Positions 34,181 through 45,281 are shown, numbered from the stretch's first letter. The stretch is DNA of 64,000 bases from CAVXNB01 sp963763085 (GCA_963763085.1 CAVXNB010000001.1:372001-436000); one strand, 5' to 3'. Numbers and translations are program-made. Notes: generated by a model from the sequence alone, not told the origin.

Positions 34181-36093
34181 CGTGCGACCTCCTGGGCTCC
34201 GGACTCGACCAGCTCGATCTCCTGCAGGATGGCCCGCTCGATCTCGCCCACCCGGAAGGGAGAGCCCAGGACCCGCGACAGGACCTTGGCGTTGACGAGG
34301 AAGTCGGACCGGACGAGCCGGGTCAGGTGGCCGAGGTTGCCCTCTGGGACGAGGATCGCATCGTAGGAGTGCAGCACCTCGCCGAGGTTCGGAGGAAACG
34401 GGTTCAGGTGGACCAGGTGCACCTGAGCCACGGGCTTGCCGAGCTTGCGCACACGCTTCACGCCGGCCGTGATGGCGGCGTAGGTCGACCCCCAGCCGAG
34501 CAGCAGCACTCGGGCGTCGCCGGTCGGGTCGTCGGCCACGACCGGCGGAAGGTCCTTCGCGATACCGGCGATCTTCGCGGCCCGGAGGTGGACCATCGTC
34601 TCGTGGTTGGCGGGTTCGTAGGAGACGGTGCCGATGCCGTCCTGTTTCTCGAGGCCGCCGATCCGGTGCTCGAGCCCGGGCGTGCCCGGGATCGCCCAGG
34701 GTCGTGCGAGCGACTCGGGGTCGCGCACGTACGGCCAGAACGTCGGTTCGCCGTCGGGGCCGGTCGCGTTCGGCTCGGTTGCGAATTCGACCGAGATGTC
34801 CGGCAGCGACTCGACGTCCGGAAGCCGCCAGGGCTCGGATCCGTTGGCGAGATAGCCGTCGGAGAGCAGATAGACCGGCGTCCGGTACCGCAGCGCGATA
34901 CGCGCAGCCTCGATGGCGGCGTCGAAGCAGTGCGAGGGCGTCTTGGCGGCCACGATCGCGACCGGGGCCTCGCCGTGGCGACCGAACATCGCGTGAAGGA
35001 GGTCCGACTGCTCCGTCTTCGTGGGAAGCCCCGTCGAGGGACCGCCTCGTTGGATGTCGACGATGAGCAGCGGCAGCTCCAGGCTCACGGCGAGACCGAC
35101 GGTCTCGGCCTTCAAGTCGACGCCGGGACCGCTCGTCGTCGTCACCCCGAGAGCCCCGCCGAAGGCCGCCCCGAGCGCCGCGCCGATGCCGGCGATCTCG
35201 TCTTCGGCCTGGAGCGTGCGGACACCGAAATTCTTGTGCTTCGAGAGCTCGTGCAGGATGTCCGACGCCGGCGTGATCGGGTAGGAGCCGAGAAATAGCG
35301 GCAGCTTCGCCAGCTGGGAGGCCGCGATGAGCCCCCACGCCAGCGCCGCGTTGCCCGTCACGTTCGTGTACGTGCCGGGGAAGTGCTCAGCGGGGGCGAT
35401 CTCGTAGGAGGACTCGAAGATCTCCGCCGTCTCGCCGAAGTTGTAACCGGCCCGGAACGCAAGGGTGTTCGCCTCGACGACGACGGGCGTCCGCCCGTAG
35501 CGTTGGGCGATCCAGCGCTCGGTCTCGAGGATCGGCCGGTGGTAGAGCCAGGACAGAAGCCCGAGCGCGAAGAAGTTCTTGCTCCGCTCGGCATCGCGGG
35601 GCTTGGCACCGGTCGGCTTGCACGCCTCCAGGGTGAGCGAGGTCATCGGGATCTCGTAGACCCGGAACGCCGCCAGGCTGCCGTCCTTGAGTGGATCGCT
35701 CCCGTAGCCGGCCTTGGCGATGGCCTTCTCATCGAACGAGTCGACGTTGATCACGACGGTGCCACCGGTCGGCAGGTCCTCGACGTTGGCCCTCAGGGCG
35801 GCTGGGTTCATGGCGACGAGCACGTTCGGAGCGTCGCCGGGCGTGAGGATCTCGTGGTCGGAGATGTGGATCTGGAAGGCGGAAACTCCCGCGAGGGTGC
35901 CGGCCGGCGCCCGGATCTCGGCCGGATAGTTGGGAAGCGTCGACAGGTCGTTCCCGAACAGAGCGCTCTCGTCGGTGAAACGGTCGCCGGTGACCTGCAT
36001 CCCGTCGCCGGAGTCCCCAGCGAAACGGATCACCACCTGGTCAATCGTCTCGACCCGCCCTGTTTCGCTTTCGGGCTTGGTCTTCGTGGTCAT
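34177..36093 (-). CDS. korA: 2-oxoacid:ferredoxin oxidoreductase alpha (gamma-alpha fused) subunit
   Basis: A 638-residue fused subunit. Residues about 20-200 are the gamma domain (Gly-Asp-Ser-Gly-Asp-Gly-Met-Gln); the alpha pyrimidine-binding domain follows from about residue 250 (Tyr-Pro-Ile-Thr-Pro-Ala-Ser, Gln-Ala-Glu-Asp-Glu-Ile, Thr-Thr-Thr-Ser-Gly-Pro-Gly). The KorAB type replaces or accompanies the 2-oxoglutarate dehydrogenase complex in Actinobacteria. About 120 bases lie upstream before any other gene start. Confidence 0.94.
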   Translation of the reverse strand: MTTKTKPESETGRVETIDQVVIRFAGDSGDGMQVTGDRFTDESALFGNDLSTLPNYPAEIRAPAGTLAGVSAFQIHISDHEILTPGDAPNVLVAMNPAALRANVEDLPTGGTVVINVDSFDEKAIAKAGYGSDPLKDGSLAAFRVYEIPMTSLTLEACKPTGAKPRDAERSKNFFALGLLSWLYHRPILETERWIAQRYGRTPVVVEANTLAFRAGYNFGETAEIFESSYEIAPAEHFPGTYTNVTGNAALAWGLIAASQLAKLPLFLGSYPITPASDILHELSKHKNFGVRTLQAEDEIAGIGAALGAAFGGALGVTTTSGPGVDLKAETVGLAVSLELPLLIVDIQRGGPSTGLPTKTEQSDLLHAMFGRHGEAPVAIVAAKTPSHCFDAAIEAARIALRYRTPVYLLSDGYLANGSEPWRLPDVESLPDISVEFATEPNATGPDGEPTFWPYVRDPESLARPWAIPGTPGLEHRIGGLEKQDGIGTVSYEPANHETMVHLRAAKIAGIAKDLPPVVADDPTGDARVLLLGWGSTYAAITAGVKRVRKLGKPVAQVHLVHLNPFPPNLGEVLHSYDAILVPEGNLGHLTRLVRSDFLVNAKVLSRVLGSPFRVGEIERAILQEIELVESGAQEVAR

Positions 36094-36253
36094 CGGTCCT
36101 CCACTCGGCTCGCCTGCCTCCTCGCCGACAAGCTCCCTCGTCCCCTACACCTCTGCTTGCCGTGTGGTTATCGGCATCCTACCGGCAAGACCTTTGCCTT
36201 CCGGTGATGAGCAGTGATATGAGCGGGTGCGAAGCCGGCGCGCGGCCCTCGCC

Positions 36254-37309
<1,056 letters not shown>

Positions 37310-37427
37310 GATGTCGATCCTCCTGATCGGAGACGAAGTCCTATCGATCCTAACGTTCCGCCCCGCCCTCACCGGAGCCTCGCCCGCCGGTGTGCCCGCC
37401 TGCGGTCGTGACGGTACGGTCGGAGCC

Positions 37428-37796
37428 GTGGACGATCCGGTTGTCGACGGCGTCGAGTCGCTCGAGATCACGATCGATGCGGTGGATGTCGAGGCGGCGG
37501 CACGCTTCTGGGCCGGCGCCCTCGGCTACGAGCGCCTCTACGAGCGTCCGCCCTACGTTGTCCTCGGTCCGACCGGGCGTTCCTGGCCGCGGCTCGTCGT
37601 CCAGGAGGTCGCGGGGCTTCCGGACGGAAAGAGCCGGGTCCATATCGACCTACGGGTCCGAGACCCGGCCGCCGAAGTCCGCCGGCTCGAAGCGCTGGGC
37701 GCGACGGTCGACGAGGTCGTGGCGGAAGCGGGCAAGAGCTGGACGGTGATGCTCGACCCCGTCGGGACGGTGTTCTGCGTCTGCCCTGCCCGCTAA
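37428..37796 (+). CDS. VOC (glyoxalase-like) family protein
   Basis: A 122-residue protein of the vicinal-oxygen-chelate fold. The repeated pattern is visible: Ile-Asp-Ala-Val-Asp-Val-Glu-Ala-Ala-Ala-Arg-Phe-Trp in the first half and Val-Phe-Cys-Val-Cys-Pro at the end. This is the short glyoxalase-like group common in Actinobacteria. No substrate is predictable. The GTG at 37428 has CGGAG before it. The end overlaps the convergent methyltransferase gene by 4 bases. Confidence 0.8.
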   Translation: MDDPVVDGVESLEITIDAVDVEAAARFWAGALGYERLYERPPYVVLGPTGRSWPRLVVQEVAGLPDGKSRVHIDLRVRDPAAEVRRLEALGATVDEVVAEAGKSWTVMLDPVGTVFCVCPAR

Positions 37797-38635
37797 CGGA
37801 GCGCAGCCGGCGCTCCCCCGGCCCACCAGATCGTGACGAGGTCCGCACCCGACGAGCCGAGGTCGGCAGGCCGGTCGGGCTCGATCCCCATCTCGCGAAG
37901 CGCGACGGCGACGTCGCTTGCCCGTGCCGCGGGAAGGCAGAGTCGGCGTCTCGTCACTTCGACGAGATCGTCGAAGGCCTCGTACTCGGACTCCGACGGT
38001 CGTGTCCAGACCACGTGCGAGGGGGCGAGCCCAAGCGCCTCCAGGATCGCGAGCGCATCGGAGGCCGTCGGGACCGTCGGGCGGTGAAGGTCGTGGAAGC
38101 GCTCCCAGAGAGGGTTGAGCGACGTGAGCGGGTGACGGGCGGTGATCTCGACCACGACCCGTCGGCGGGCATGCGCCGTGAGCTCGGCGACGAAGGCACC
38201 GAGATCGGGCACGTTGTACAGCACGTGGTGACAGGTCACGACGTCCGCCGGGGCGACATCGCCCGCTACGTTCGGCCAGCGCCCGGAGATACCGACAACC
38301 GGCGGACCGAGCCCCTCGGCACGGCTGACGAGCGTGCCCAGCAGCTGGTCGTCGCTGTCCACGGCGGTGATCGACGTGGCGCGCGGCGCGAGGGGCAAGC
38401 AGGCGGCGCCGCCTCCCGCGCCGACGTCGAGCACGGAGCCGGGCGGTGTCAGGGCCTCCCAGGCCCGTTCGAAGGACGGGCCCGAGGGAGCCTCCAGCCG
38501 GCGGGCGGCTCGGCGGGTGAAGACCTGTCGCGGCAACTGCCAGGGCGACTCCGTCGTGGCGACGAGAATCTCGTCCGGGATCGCCCAGGATTCGAGGTCG
38601 AGCCTCCAGCGGTCCAGAAGGTCGGCAGCGCTCAC
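37793..38635 (-). CDS. Class I SAM-dependent methyltransferase
   Basis: A 280-residue methyltransferase. Motif I is Val-Leu-Asp-Val-Gly-Ala-Gly-Gly-Gly-Ala-Ala, motif II includes Val-Asp-Ser-Asp, and His-His-Val-Leu-Tyr-Asn-Val corresponds to motif IV/post. The target is unknown. It is followed upstream by ychF with a 9-base gap on the same strand. Confidence 0.88.
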   Translation of the reverse strand: MSAADLLDRWRLDLESWAIPDEILVATTESPWQLPRQVFTRRAARRLEAPSGPSFERAWEALTPPGSVLDVGAGGGAACLPLAPRATSITAVDSDDQLLGTLVSRAEGLGPPVVGISGRWPNVAGDVAPADVVTCHHVLYNVPDLGAFVAELTAHARRRVVVEITARHPLTSLNPLWERFHDLHRPTVPTASDALAILEALGLAPSHVVWTRPSESEYEAFDDLVEVTRRRLCLPAARASDVAVALREMGIEPDRPADLGSSGADLVTIWWAGGAPAALR

Positions 38636-38644
38636 GATCGCGGC

Positions 38645-39724
38645 TCAGACGTTGAAGCGGATCTCGAGCACGTCGCCGTCCTGGACCGCGTAGTCCTTGC
38701 CTTCGAGGCGCACCTTGCCCTTCGAGCGGGCGGCGGCGAGTGAACCGAACTCCAACAGCTCGTCCCACCGGATGACGTCGGCCTTGATGAAGCCTCTCTG
38801 AAGATCCGAATGGATGACGCCGGCGCACTCGGGCGCCTTTGCGCCCCGCCGGAAGATCCAAGCCCGGGACTCGTCCTCGCCGGTCGTGAGGAAGACCCAC
38901 TTGCCGAGGATGTCGAAGGCGGCGTGCGCGACCCGTACCAGCGCGCCTTCTCCGAGGCCGAGACCCTCGAGTAGCTCGACGCGCTCGCTCGGATCGAGCT
39001 TGGCCGCCTCGGCCTCGAGCTGGACCGAGACCGCGAGCACGTCGCCGGCAGCCCCGATCTCCTTGCTCGCCGACGACACAACCTCGTCGGTGGTAGCCAC
39101 CGCGTCCTCGCCCACGTTGACGACCACCATCATCGGCTTGTCCGTGAGAAGGAAGAAGGGCTTCAACGCCTCTCGGTCGATCTCGTGCAGGTGCGAACGG
39201 TAGAGCGGCGTGCCTTGCTCGAGAACCGCCAGCGCCGCCGGCGCTGCCTTCAGGCCGGCCGCGATGGCCGGATCGAGCGGGGCGACTCTGCTGCGCTTCT
39301 TCGTCAATTGCTGCTCGAGTGTTGCGACATCGGCGAGCACGAGCTCGAGCTCGAGGACCGAGAGCGCGGCGAGCGGATCGGTCTCTCCGGGCACGTTCTC
39401 GTCTTCGAACCCACGGAGCACGAGGCAGATGGCGTCCACCTCGCGTACGCCCGCCAGGAACCTGCCCCCCAATCCCTCGCCCTTCTCACCCCCCTTCTGG
39501 AGTGCGGCGATATCGACCACCTCGAAGCCGGCGAACACGATCTTGCGGCTGGCGCTCATCTTCGCGAGCGCCTCGACCCGTGAATCGGGCACGTGCGCGA
39601 CACCCATCTCGGTCTCGATGGTCGAGAAGGGATGCGCCGCGACGACTGCGTCCCCGCCCGTCAGGGCGTTGAAGAGGGCCGACTTGCCGGAGTTGGGGAG
39701 GCCGACGAGGCCGAGGCGGTCCAC
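38645..39724 (-). CDS. ychF: Redox-regulated ATPase YchF (OBG family)
   Basis: A 359-residue protein with P loop Gly-Leu-Pro-Asn-Ser-Gly-Lys-Ser, the Obg-type switch (Thr-Ile-Glu-Thr-Glu-Met-Gly), Val-Val-Asn-Val for the altered base-recognition motif typical of YchF, and a C-terminal TGS domain (Gly-Lys-Asp-Tyr-Ala-Val-Gln-Asp-Gly-Asp). It binds ATP rather than GTP and associates with ribosomes. The GTG at 39724 is the last start before the P loop. It overlaps the end of the next gene by 64 bases, unless that gene ends earlier. Confidence 0.93.
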   Translation of the reverse strand: MDRLGLVGLPNSGKSALFNALTGGDAVVAAHPFSTIETEMGVAHVPDSRVEALAKMSASRKIVFAGFEVVDIAALQKGGEKGEGLGGRFLAGVREVDAICLVLRGFEDENVPGETDPLAALSVLELELVLADVATLEQQLTKKRSRVAPLDPAIAAGLKAAPAALAVLEQGTPLYRSHLHEIDREALKPFFLLTDKPMMVVVNVGEDAVATTDEVVSSASKEIGAAGDVLAVSVQLEAEAAKLDPSERVELLEGLGLGEGALVRVAHAAFDILGKWVFLTTGEDESRAWIFRRGAKAPECAGVIHSDLQRGFIKADVIRWDELLEFGSLAAARSKGKVRLEGKDYAVQDGDVLEIRFNV

Positions 39725-42225
39725 GTCGTTGACGGTACCTGCTTCGAGGACTCGGCGAGGGCCCGGAGGCGCGCCACGAGGGGGGGATCCGGCTCGCCGG
39801 CGGTGGCGCGTCGTTTTGCTTCGAAATGTTCGTGGAAGGCGATCGAACCCACCCCGAAGGCCACGAAGAGACCGACGGTCATAGCAATCGGCGTGTGGCT
39901 CGGGCCGGTCGCGTGCGGGCGCAGCAGAACCTGCACGAGGCCGAAGAGGGCGAGCAGGTACGTGGCGACCCAGACGCCGCGGTTCCATTCCTTGATCGCG
40001 TAGCCCGGTAGCGGCCGCAGCGGCGTCAAGCCGATGACGGTGCCGACGAGGCCGCTGACGAAGATCGACGCCAGAAGATCGTCCAGGAGCACCAGCGCAG
40101 TCGAGGCTCCCGGCTTCACAGCCGCCGCGTCGACGGGGACCCACGCGAACCACGCCGCGACGCCCAGCACGAGCAGCGTGATCGTACAGAGGGCGGCGAT
40201 GTGCCCCTTCTCGTGGCGAGCGAGCTCCTTGGTGAACAGGACCCCGGCGACGACGCCGTAGAGATAGCCGGGCTGGAATCCGGTTGCGCGGCTGAAGAGG
40301 ACACACGCCGCCCCGATGGCAAGTCCCGACGGGATGGCGTGAAGCTTGCGGGGCGCCTCGATGTGATGGGTGCGGTGATACGCGGCAGTGATACCGGTCG
40401 GGACCGCGAGGCCGAACAGCACTGCGAGCAGGACGGCCGCGTACGTGATGAGCGAGCTGGAATGGAAGCCGAAGTTCGGATCGTTCAAGCTCGCCAGGAG
40501 CGCACCGGCTAGAACCACCCCGACGAACACCTGCCAGCTCTCGCTTCCCTGGTGTTCGGTGGATGCTGCTGCTGGTGCCGCTGCCGCGGTGGGGGCCGGC
40601 GTGGGCGCCGTGGCCGGCGGTCGGCGAGGCGGCGTGGCCGCGGGACCTGTTTCTGCGGCTTTCGCCGGTCCCAGAGCCGCTTCACCGGGCGCAGGCGACG
40701 CTCCCACCACCGCTTGATGTCGGCGTAGTTGTTCTGGAAGGTCTGGTTGAACAGCTGGGACGGGAACGTGAGGATCATCGCGAGCAACGCCACGATCGAG
40801 CCGTTCACCACGACCGAGCCGATCGGCGTGAACGCTTCGCGCGGCGTGGAGAGCGAGCTGGCGATTGTCGACACGCGTGGGTTGCGGAGCGCTGCGGCGG
40901 GCCGCGGCAGGACCTTGTTGAACAGGATCGTGAGGTTGCCGTCGACGGTGATGATGTCCTGGGCGCCGTTGCCGGTCAGGTCCGCGGTGCCGATCTGCTG
41001 GTTCGAACCGGCGGGATCGCCAAACGACGCCGGCGGTCCGAACTTGCCACCACCCTCGCCGGCCGCGATCTCGAGCGGGCCGGCGGCGGAGCCGGCGATC
41101 AGGTCGAGCCTGCCGTTTTCGGTGAGATCCGCCACGGCGACCGTGGTGGGGTTGGCTCCGAGGTTGACAACCTGCTTCCTGGGGAACGTGCCATTTCCCG
41201 AGCCGTAATAGATGGTTGCCTTCCGCCCGTTGACGTTGAAGACACCCGTCGTGACGAACAGGTCGGCGTTCCCGTCGCCGTTGAGATCGGCAACCACCGG
41301 TTGCGAGGGGCAATTGAGTCCCGAGAAGGTCTGTTTGAAGTCGCCGTGCCCGTTGTCCGCGAATACCGAGACGACGCCGCTGTTGTAACCGCAGTCGCTG
41401 TCGGTCGCGATGAGAGCGAGCGGCCCGTGTCTTTTCAATGGAGTTGCGATCAGATACTGCACCGCACCGTAGAAATTGGAAATAGGCAGGACCGCGGTAG
41501 CCCCGCCGAAATGGCCGTTCCCGAGACCCGTATAGACAACGACGTCGGTCGTGTTCACCAGGGGTGAGAAGCCCACGGCCGCGTCCATGTTCCCGTTGCC
41601 GTCCAAGTCGCCGATCGCGACGCTGCCGGCGAAGTTCTGAGTAGGTCGCCTTCGGAACGGTGCCCGCGCTGACGATCGGGGTACGGAACGTGCCGTTGCC
41701 GTTGCCGAGCAGTACCCCGAATGTGGTCGCGCCCGTACCGTCGTCGACCACAGCGACGATGTCGGGTATGCCGTCGTGGTTGACATCGGCGATCGCGACG
41801 TCGGTGACCTGGTGGTTGGGACTTAATTTGTAGGTGACTGGTTTTGCGAACTTGCCGTGGCCCAGGTTCAAGATCACCGAGACGGTGCCGTCGTTGTCGG
41901 CGGTGACGATGTCAGGTCGTCGCGAGCGCGTCAACGCGCCGACGGCGAATCGCGTGGCGGTGCCGGGGATCGTGATGACCATGGGCGGGCGGAACCGGAA
42001 GGTTGGGGCGGGTTTGTTCTTATGAGGCTGCTTGCCGGGGCTGGCCAGCGCCGTGCCGCCGGCCGCCAGCGCCAGAACTGCGGCGGCGAGCGTCAGAACT
42101 GCCGCGGCGGCTCGGCCGGCTGGCGCGCGACCGCGCGGCGCGGCTGGCGCGCGGCGGCGCTGCACGGCTGGAGCGCGGCGGCGCGGCGCGGCTGGCGCAC
42201 CCGCCCCGGCTCCGCGTCCGCTCAT
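39661..42225 (-). CDS. FG-GAP repeat membrane protein with FGLLP-type domain, frame broken twice
   Basis: About 850 residues. It starts with an Arg/Ala-rich segment and a membrane helix or signal, then seven or so FG-GAP/VCBS repeats (for example Ala-Asp-Val-Asn-His-Asp-Gly-Ile-Pro-Asp-Ile and Gly-Asp-Leu-Asp-Gly-Asn-Gly-Asn) that form a beta-propeller outside the cell. A membrane helix, a Pro/Ala-rich linker and about six further helices follow, resembling actinobacterial FGLLP-motif membrane proteins (His-Ala-Ile-Pro-Ser-Gly-Leu-Ala). One extra base near 41641 shifts the repeats, and a second shift between 40560 and 40690 in the linker returns to the first frame. The ATG at 42225 has GGAGGG upstream. 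The true stop is uncertain since the frame runs 64 bases into ychF. Function unknown; surface sensing or adhesion is a guess. Confidence 0.72.
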   Translation of the reverse strand: MSGRGAGAGAPAAPRRRAPAVQRRRAPAAPRGRAPAGRAAAAVLTLAAAVLALAAGGTALASPGKQPHKNKPAPTFRFRPPMVITIPGTATRFAVGALTRSRRPDIVTADNDGTVSVILNLGHGKFAKPVTYKLSPNHQVTDVAIADVNHDGIPDIVAVVDDGTGATTFGVLLGNGNGTFRTPIVSAGTVPKATYSELRRQRRDRRLGRQREHGRGRGLLTPGEHDRRRCLYGSRERPFRRGYRGPAYFQFLRCGAVSDRNSIEKTRAARSHRDRQRLRLQQRRRLGIRGQRARRLQTDLLGTQLPLATGGCRSQRRRERRPVRHDGCLQRQRAEGNHLLRLGKWHVPQEAGCQPRSQPHHGRRGGSHRKRQARPDRRLRRRPARDRGRRGWWQVRTAGVVWRSRRFEPADRHRGPDRQRRPGHHHRRRQPHDPVQQGPAAARRSAPQPTRVDNRQLALHAARSVHADRLGRGERLDRGVARDDPHVPVPAVQPDLPEQLRRHQAVVGASPAPGEAALGPAKAAETGPAATPPRRPPATAPTPAPTAAAAPAAASTEHQGSESWQVFVGVVLAGALLASLNDPNFGFHSSSLITYAAVLLAVLFGLAVPTGITAAYHRTHHIEAPRKLHAIPSGLAIGAACVLFSRATGFQPGYLYGVVAGVLFTKELARHEKGHIAALCTITLLVLGVAAWFAWVPVDAAAVKPGASTALVLLDDLLASIFVSGLVGTVIGLTPLRPLPGYAIKEWNRGVWVATYLLALFGLVQVLLRPHATGPSHTPIAMTVGLFVAFGVGSIAFHEHFEAKRRATAGEPDPPLVARLRALAESSKQVPSTTWTASASSASPTPASRPSSTP

Positions 42226-42362
42226 GGCCGCCCTCCGATCCCCCCGGCTTGCGGCGGCAAGACTACCTGCGCCGGCAGGTGCGATCCTGCTTCGTTCCTC
42301 ATCCCCTCCGTTGCGATGGTTGGTCCTGGTCGGCGCCGGATCGCCATGGAACACTCGGCTCC

Positions 42363-43194
42363 ATGCTCAAAGCGTGTTACCCGGGCGTCGTCGTCGAGCG
42401 CGTTGCATACGGCTTTGTCTCCGGCGGCGACCAAGGCCATGAGTTCGGTCCGTCAGGCGTCGTATTCGGCTCCTCGGGAACCTGGATGGTCGCAAATGGC
42501 GCAACCGGAGAGCTCTTCCGGCTACACGGCACGAACGCGGAGGCGGTTGATCCGCTCAACCCCGCAGCCGGAGTAATCGACCTGACTGTCGGGCCGGCGG
42601 GCAAGCTCTACGGCTCGCGCGGGTCAGCAATTGTCGAGATCGAGCCCACGACAGGCCTCATCCGTCGGACCGTGGCTGACGGTTTCGCAGACCTGAACGG
42701 CCTCGCGGCCGACCATCGCAGAGGTGTGCTCCTCGTCGCCGACTTCGAAGACAACGCCATCTGGGAGGTGACGCCGGCCACCGGAGCGAAACGGGTGCGC
42801 GCTCGCGACGCACGCCTCGGATCTCCCGATGGCGTCGTTCTCGACGACGAGTCGACGCTCTATGTGGCGGGTTACGAGAGCCAGCATGTCCTCGCGGTCG
42901 CTCTCGACGGCTCGATCAAGGATCTCGGCCACGTCGCCGGAGGGCCTGACGGGGTTGCGCTTGGGCTCCCCGCAGGGGCCGCTGGCGGGTTGCCTCGTCA
43001 TCAACACGCGGGACGGACAGGTCGTCGCCCGCCGATCCGACGGTTCGACTGTCGTTCTCGCCAGCGGCGGCACTCCGGGCGACTTGCTGGCGGTCGATCA
43101 GAGCGGCCTGCTCTACGTCACCCAGCATGAAGAGGTCATACGCCTCGGTCCCGCATGGTTCGCGCCGCAGCCGTGGCGGTACATGGCGGGTTGA
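42363..43194 (+). CDS. SMP-30/gluconolactonase-like beta-propeller protein, frame broken once
   Basis: About 277 residues of a six-bladed propeller of the SMP-30/strictosidine-synthase kind, with repeated blades such as Gly-Leu-Ala-Ala-Asp-His-Arg-Arg-Gly-Val-Leu-Leu-Val-Ala-Asp and Leu-Tyr-Val-Ala-Gly. One extra G in GGG near 42963 breaks the frame: Gly-Val-Ala-Leu joins Gly-Ser-Pro-Gln-Gly-Pro-Leu in the next frame. No signal peptide is seen. It may hydrolyse a lactone, but the metal-binding residues are not clear. It is divergent from the FG-GAP gene, 138 bases apart. Confidence 0.65.
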
Positions 43195-43286
43195 GCCGTG
43201 GGGCGGCGGGCCGCTCGACGGCCTGGGCGGGCCGGCGGCGCGCCGGGCGCCGGCGGCTCTCGGGCGGCCGCCGGCTCTCCGCGCGA

Positions 43287-44087
43287 TCAACGCAGCGCGG
43301 CCAGGCGCTCCTGAGTGTCGAAGAGGTCGGGCGCGAAGGACGCGGCACGGGCGAAGAGCTCCCGAGCACGAGGGAGGTCCCCTGCTCGTTCGTAGAGATC
43401 CCCGAGGGCGTACCACTGCCGAAGATGGCAGGTCTCCGGGTGACGAAGCGGCTTCTCGGCCGGCGCCAGCAGAGCGATCGCTCCTTCGAGGTCGCCGCGA
43501 TCTGCCAGCGTCCCGGCTACGACGAGTCGGCCCTCGACAAGAACCTCCCGGTCGACGCCTGCTTGTCGAAGCTCGTCCCAGATGCTCAGGACTGCCTTGT
43601 CGTGCCCGAGCGCACGTTCGCAGTCGGCGATGACCGGATGCTGGTCGAACGAGCCCGTGAGATCGTGAAAGGCGCGCAACTCCCGGACGGCCTCCCGCCA
43701 CCGGCCGAGCCGGTAGAGCGTCAGGCCGTAGAGCTCGCGGACCGCCGCCACATCCGGCGCCAGGCGGACGAGCACCCGCAGCTCGGAGAGGGCCTCTCGG
43801 TACCGGTCGCGCTCGTACGCACGCGTCGCGATCGCCAGCCGTCGCTCCAGGCCTGCGGACCGATCCGGGCCGAGCGCGACCTGGAGCTCGTCGCGGACCT
43901 CCGTGGGCAGGCCGCCATCCTCGGCACGTTTGCGGGCGCGGCGCTCACGTTCGGATTCACGTGTGCCGGCGACTTCGGTGACGGGACGCCGCGGGCGCCG
44001 CGGCTTGGCCGGGGTCGCCTTCGTGCCCGATCCCTGAGGCGCACTCCGGGCGCGACGCTGTCCGGAAGCACCGCTCGAATTGGCCAC
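43287..44087 (-). CDS. TPR-repeat protein
   Basis: A 266-residue protein. The first 60 residues are Arg/Pro/Ala-rich and likely disordered; from about residue 75 on there are tetratricopeptide repeats (Arg-Tyr-Arg-Glu-Ala-Leu-Ser-Glu-Leu-Arg-Val-Leu, Leu-Tyr-Arg-Leu-Gly-Arg-Trp-Arg-Glu-Ala-Val, Tyr-Ala-Leu-Gly-Asp-Leu-Tyr-Glu-Arg-Ala-Gly). It should serve in protein contacts. The start is uncertain: the GTG at 44087 or one at 44192. Confidence 0.75.
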   Translation of the reverse strand: MANSSGASGQRRARSAPQGSGTKATPAKPRRPRRPVTEVAGTRESERERRARKRAEDGGLPTEVRDELQVALGPDRSAGLERRLAIATRAYERDRYREALSELRVLVRLAPDVAAVRELYGLTLYRLGRWREAVRELRAFHDLTGSFDQHPVIADCERALGHDKAVLSIWDELRQAGVDREVLVEGRLVVAGTLADRGDLEGAIALLAPAEKPLRHPETCHLRQWYALGDLYERAGDLPRARELFARAASFAPDLFDTQERLAALR

Positions 44088-44266
44088 GAAGCTGAAGGTT
44101 ACTGCTCGTGGAGGCCTTTCCTCCGCCTGACCTGGCAGCCGGGTTGAATGATCGCGTTGGACCCGCCTCGACTGCGAGTCATTGAAGACCACTGGCCGCT
44201 CGACGACTACCGCGCCGAGGATGGCGTCGAGGCACCGGCTCCTGTCTTCCTAGGATCGCAGGCGTT

Positions 44267-44801
44267 ATGGACTTCGTGATTGCCAGCGATGATCCCGCAG
44301 TCGAGGACGTGCGGATCCTTCTGGAACGCCACCTGGCGTTTGCCCGGGCGGGCAGCCCTCCCGAACACGTTCATGCGTTGGACATCGAGAGCCTTCGCGA
44401 TCCCGCCGTCTCGTTCTTCAGCGCGCGCCGCGAGGGTGAACTTCTCGGCGTCGGAGCGCTCAAACGGCTGGATGCGAGTTCACGTCGAGATCAAATCGAT
44501 GCACACGAGCGAGGAGGCCAGAGGGCGCGGGGTCGGTCGGGCGATGGTCGATCACCTCTTGGCGGTTGCAGCGGATCAGCACTACCGGCGGGTGAGCCTC
44601 GAGACCGGAACTGCGGACGACTTCGCACCCGCTCGCTCCATGTACTTGAAGGTCGGCTTCGTGCCCTGTGAGCCGTTCAGCATCTACACGATCAATCCAT
44701 ACAGCGTCTGCATGACCCTCGAGCTCGATTCCCCCTCGACACCAAGCCCGGGCGATGAGCCAGGGCGACGCTCGTCCAAGTGGCAGTCCACATTGACGTG
44801 A
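44267..44801 (+). CDS. GNAT-family N-acetyltransferase, frame broken once
   Basis: About 177 residues. The acetyl-CoA site Glu-Ala-Arg-Gly-Arg-Gly-Val-Gly-Arg-Ala-Met and the Leu-Glu-Thr-Gly segment of the C half are in one frame, the start (Met-Asp-Phe-Val-Ile) and Gly-Ala-Leu-Lys-Arg-Leu-Asp-Ala-Ser in another. One extra T near 44489 links them: Asp-Ala-Ser then His-Val-Glu-Ile-Lys-Ser-Met-His-Thr. This matches small YitI/AAC-like acetyltransferases. The last 30 residues run toward the rRNA operon end and may not be part of the family domain. Confidence 0.75.
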
Positions 44802-44824
44802 CGCGGCAGCGGGAATCGGTACGC

Positions 44825-44860
44825 GACAGTGCCCACCCGCATGAGCAGGTGGGCACTGTC
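44825..44860 (-). terminator. Hairpin after the rRNA operon
   Basis: GACAGTGCCCACC pairs with GGTGGGCACTGTC around a short loop, 9 bases after the 5S end. No T run follows on the minus strand. Its place makes it the likely end of the rRNA transcript. Confidence 0.65.
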
Positions 44861-44869
44861 TGAGATAAA

Positions 44870-44987
<118 letters not shown>

Positions 44988-45249
44988 ACCTTTTGCTCGA
45001 GCGGGCGGGGCAGTAGTTCTGCCGCTGCAGTCGTGCCGCAGCGACCGGCAATTGCCAGCGTCCCGCTTGAGGGTGTTGTTGTCAACGACCCCTCGAGCCT
45101 TCCATAGCGAGCACGAGCCCCAAGCCCTCGGCCGATTAGTACCGGTCGGCTGAACACATTGCTGTGCGTACACCTCCGGCCTATCAACGTGGTGGTCTGA
45201 CCACGGGCCTTACCAGGTTAACCCTGTGGGAGATCTCATCTCGAAACGA

Positions 45250-45281
<32 letters not shown>

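Noticed and set aside
39661..39724. A 64-base coding overlap of the FG-GAP gene with ychF as a real overlapping-gene case
   Set aside because: The C-terminal frame of the FG-GAP protein is uncertain because of frame breaks, so the overlap may be artificial.
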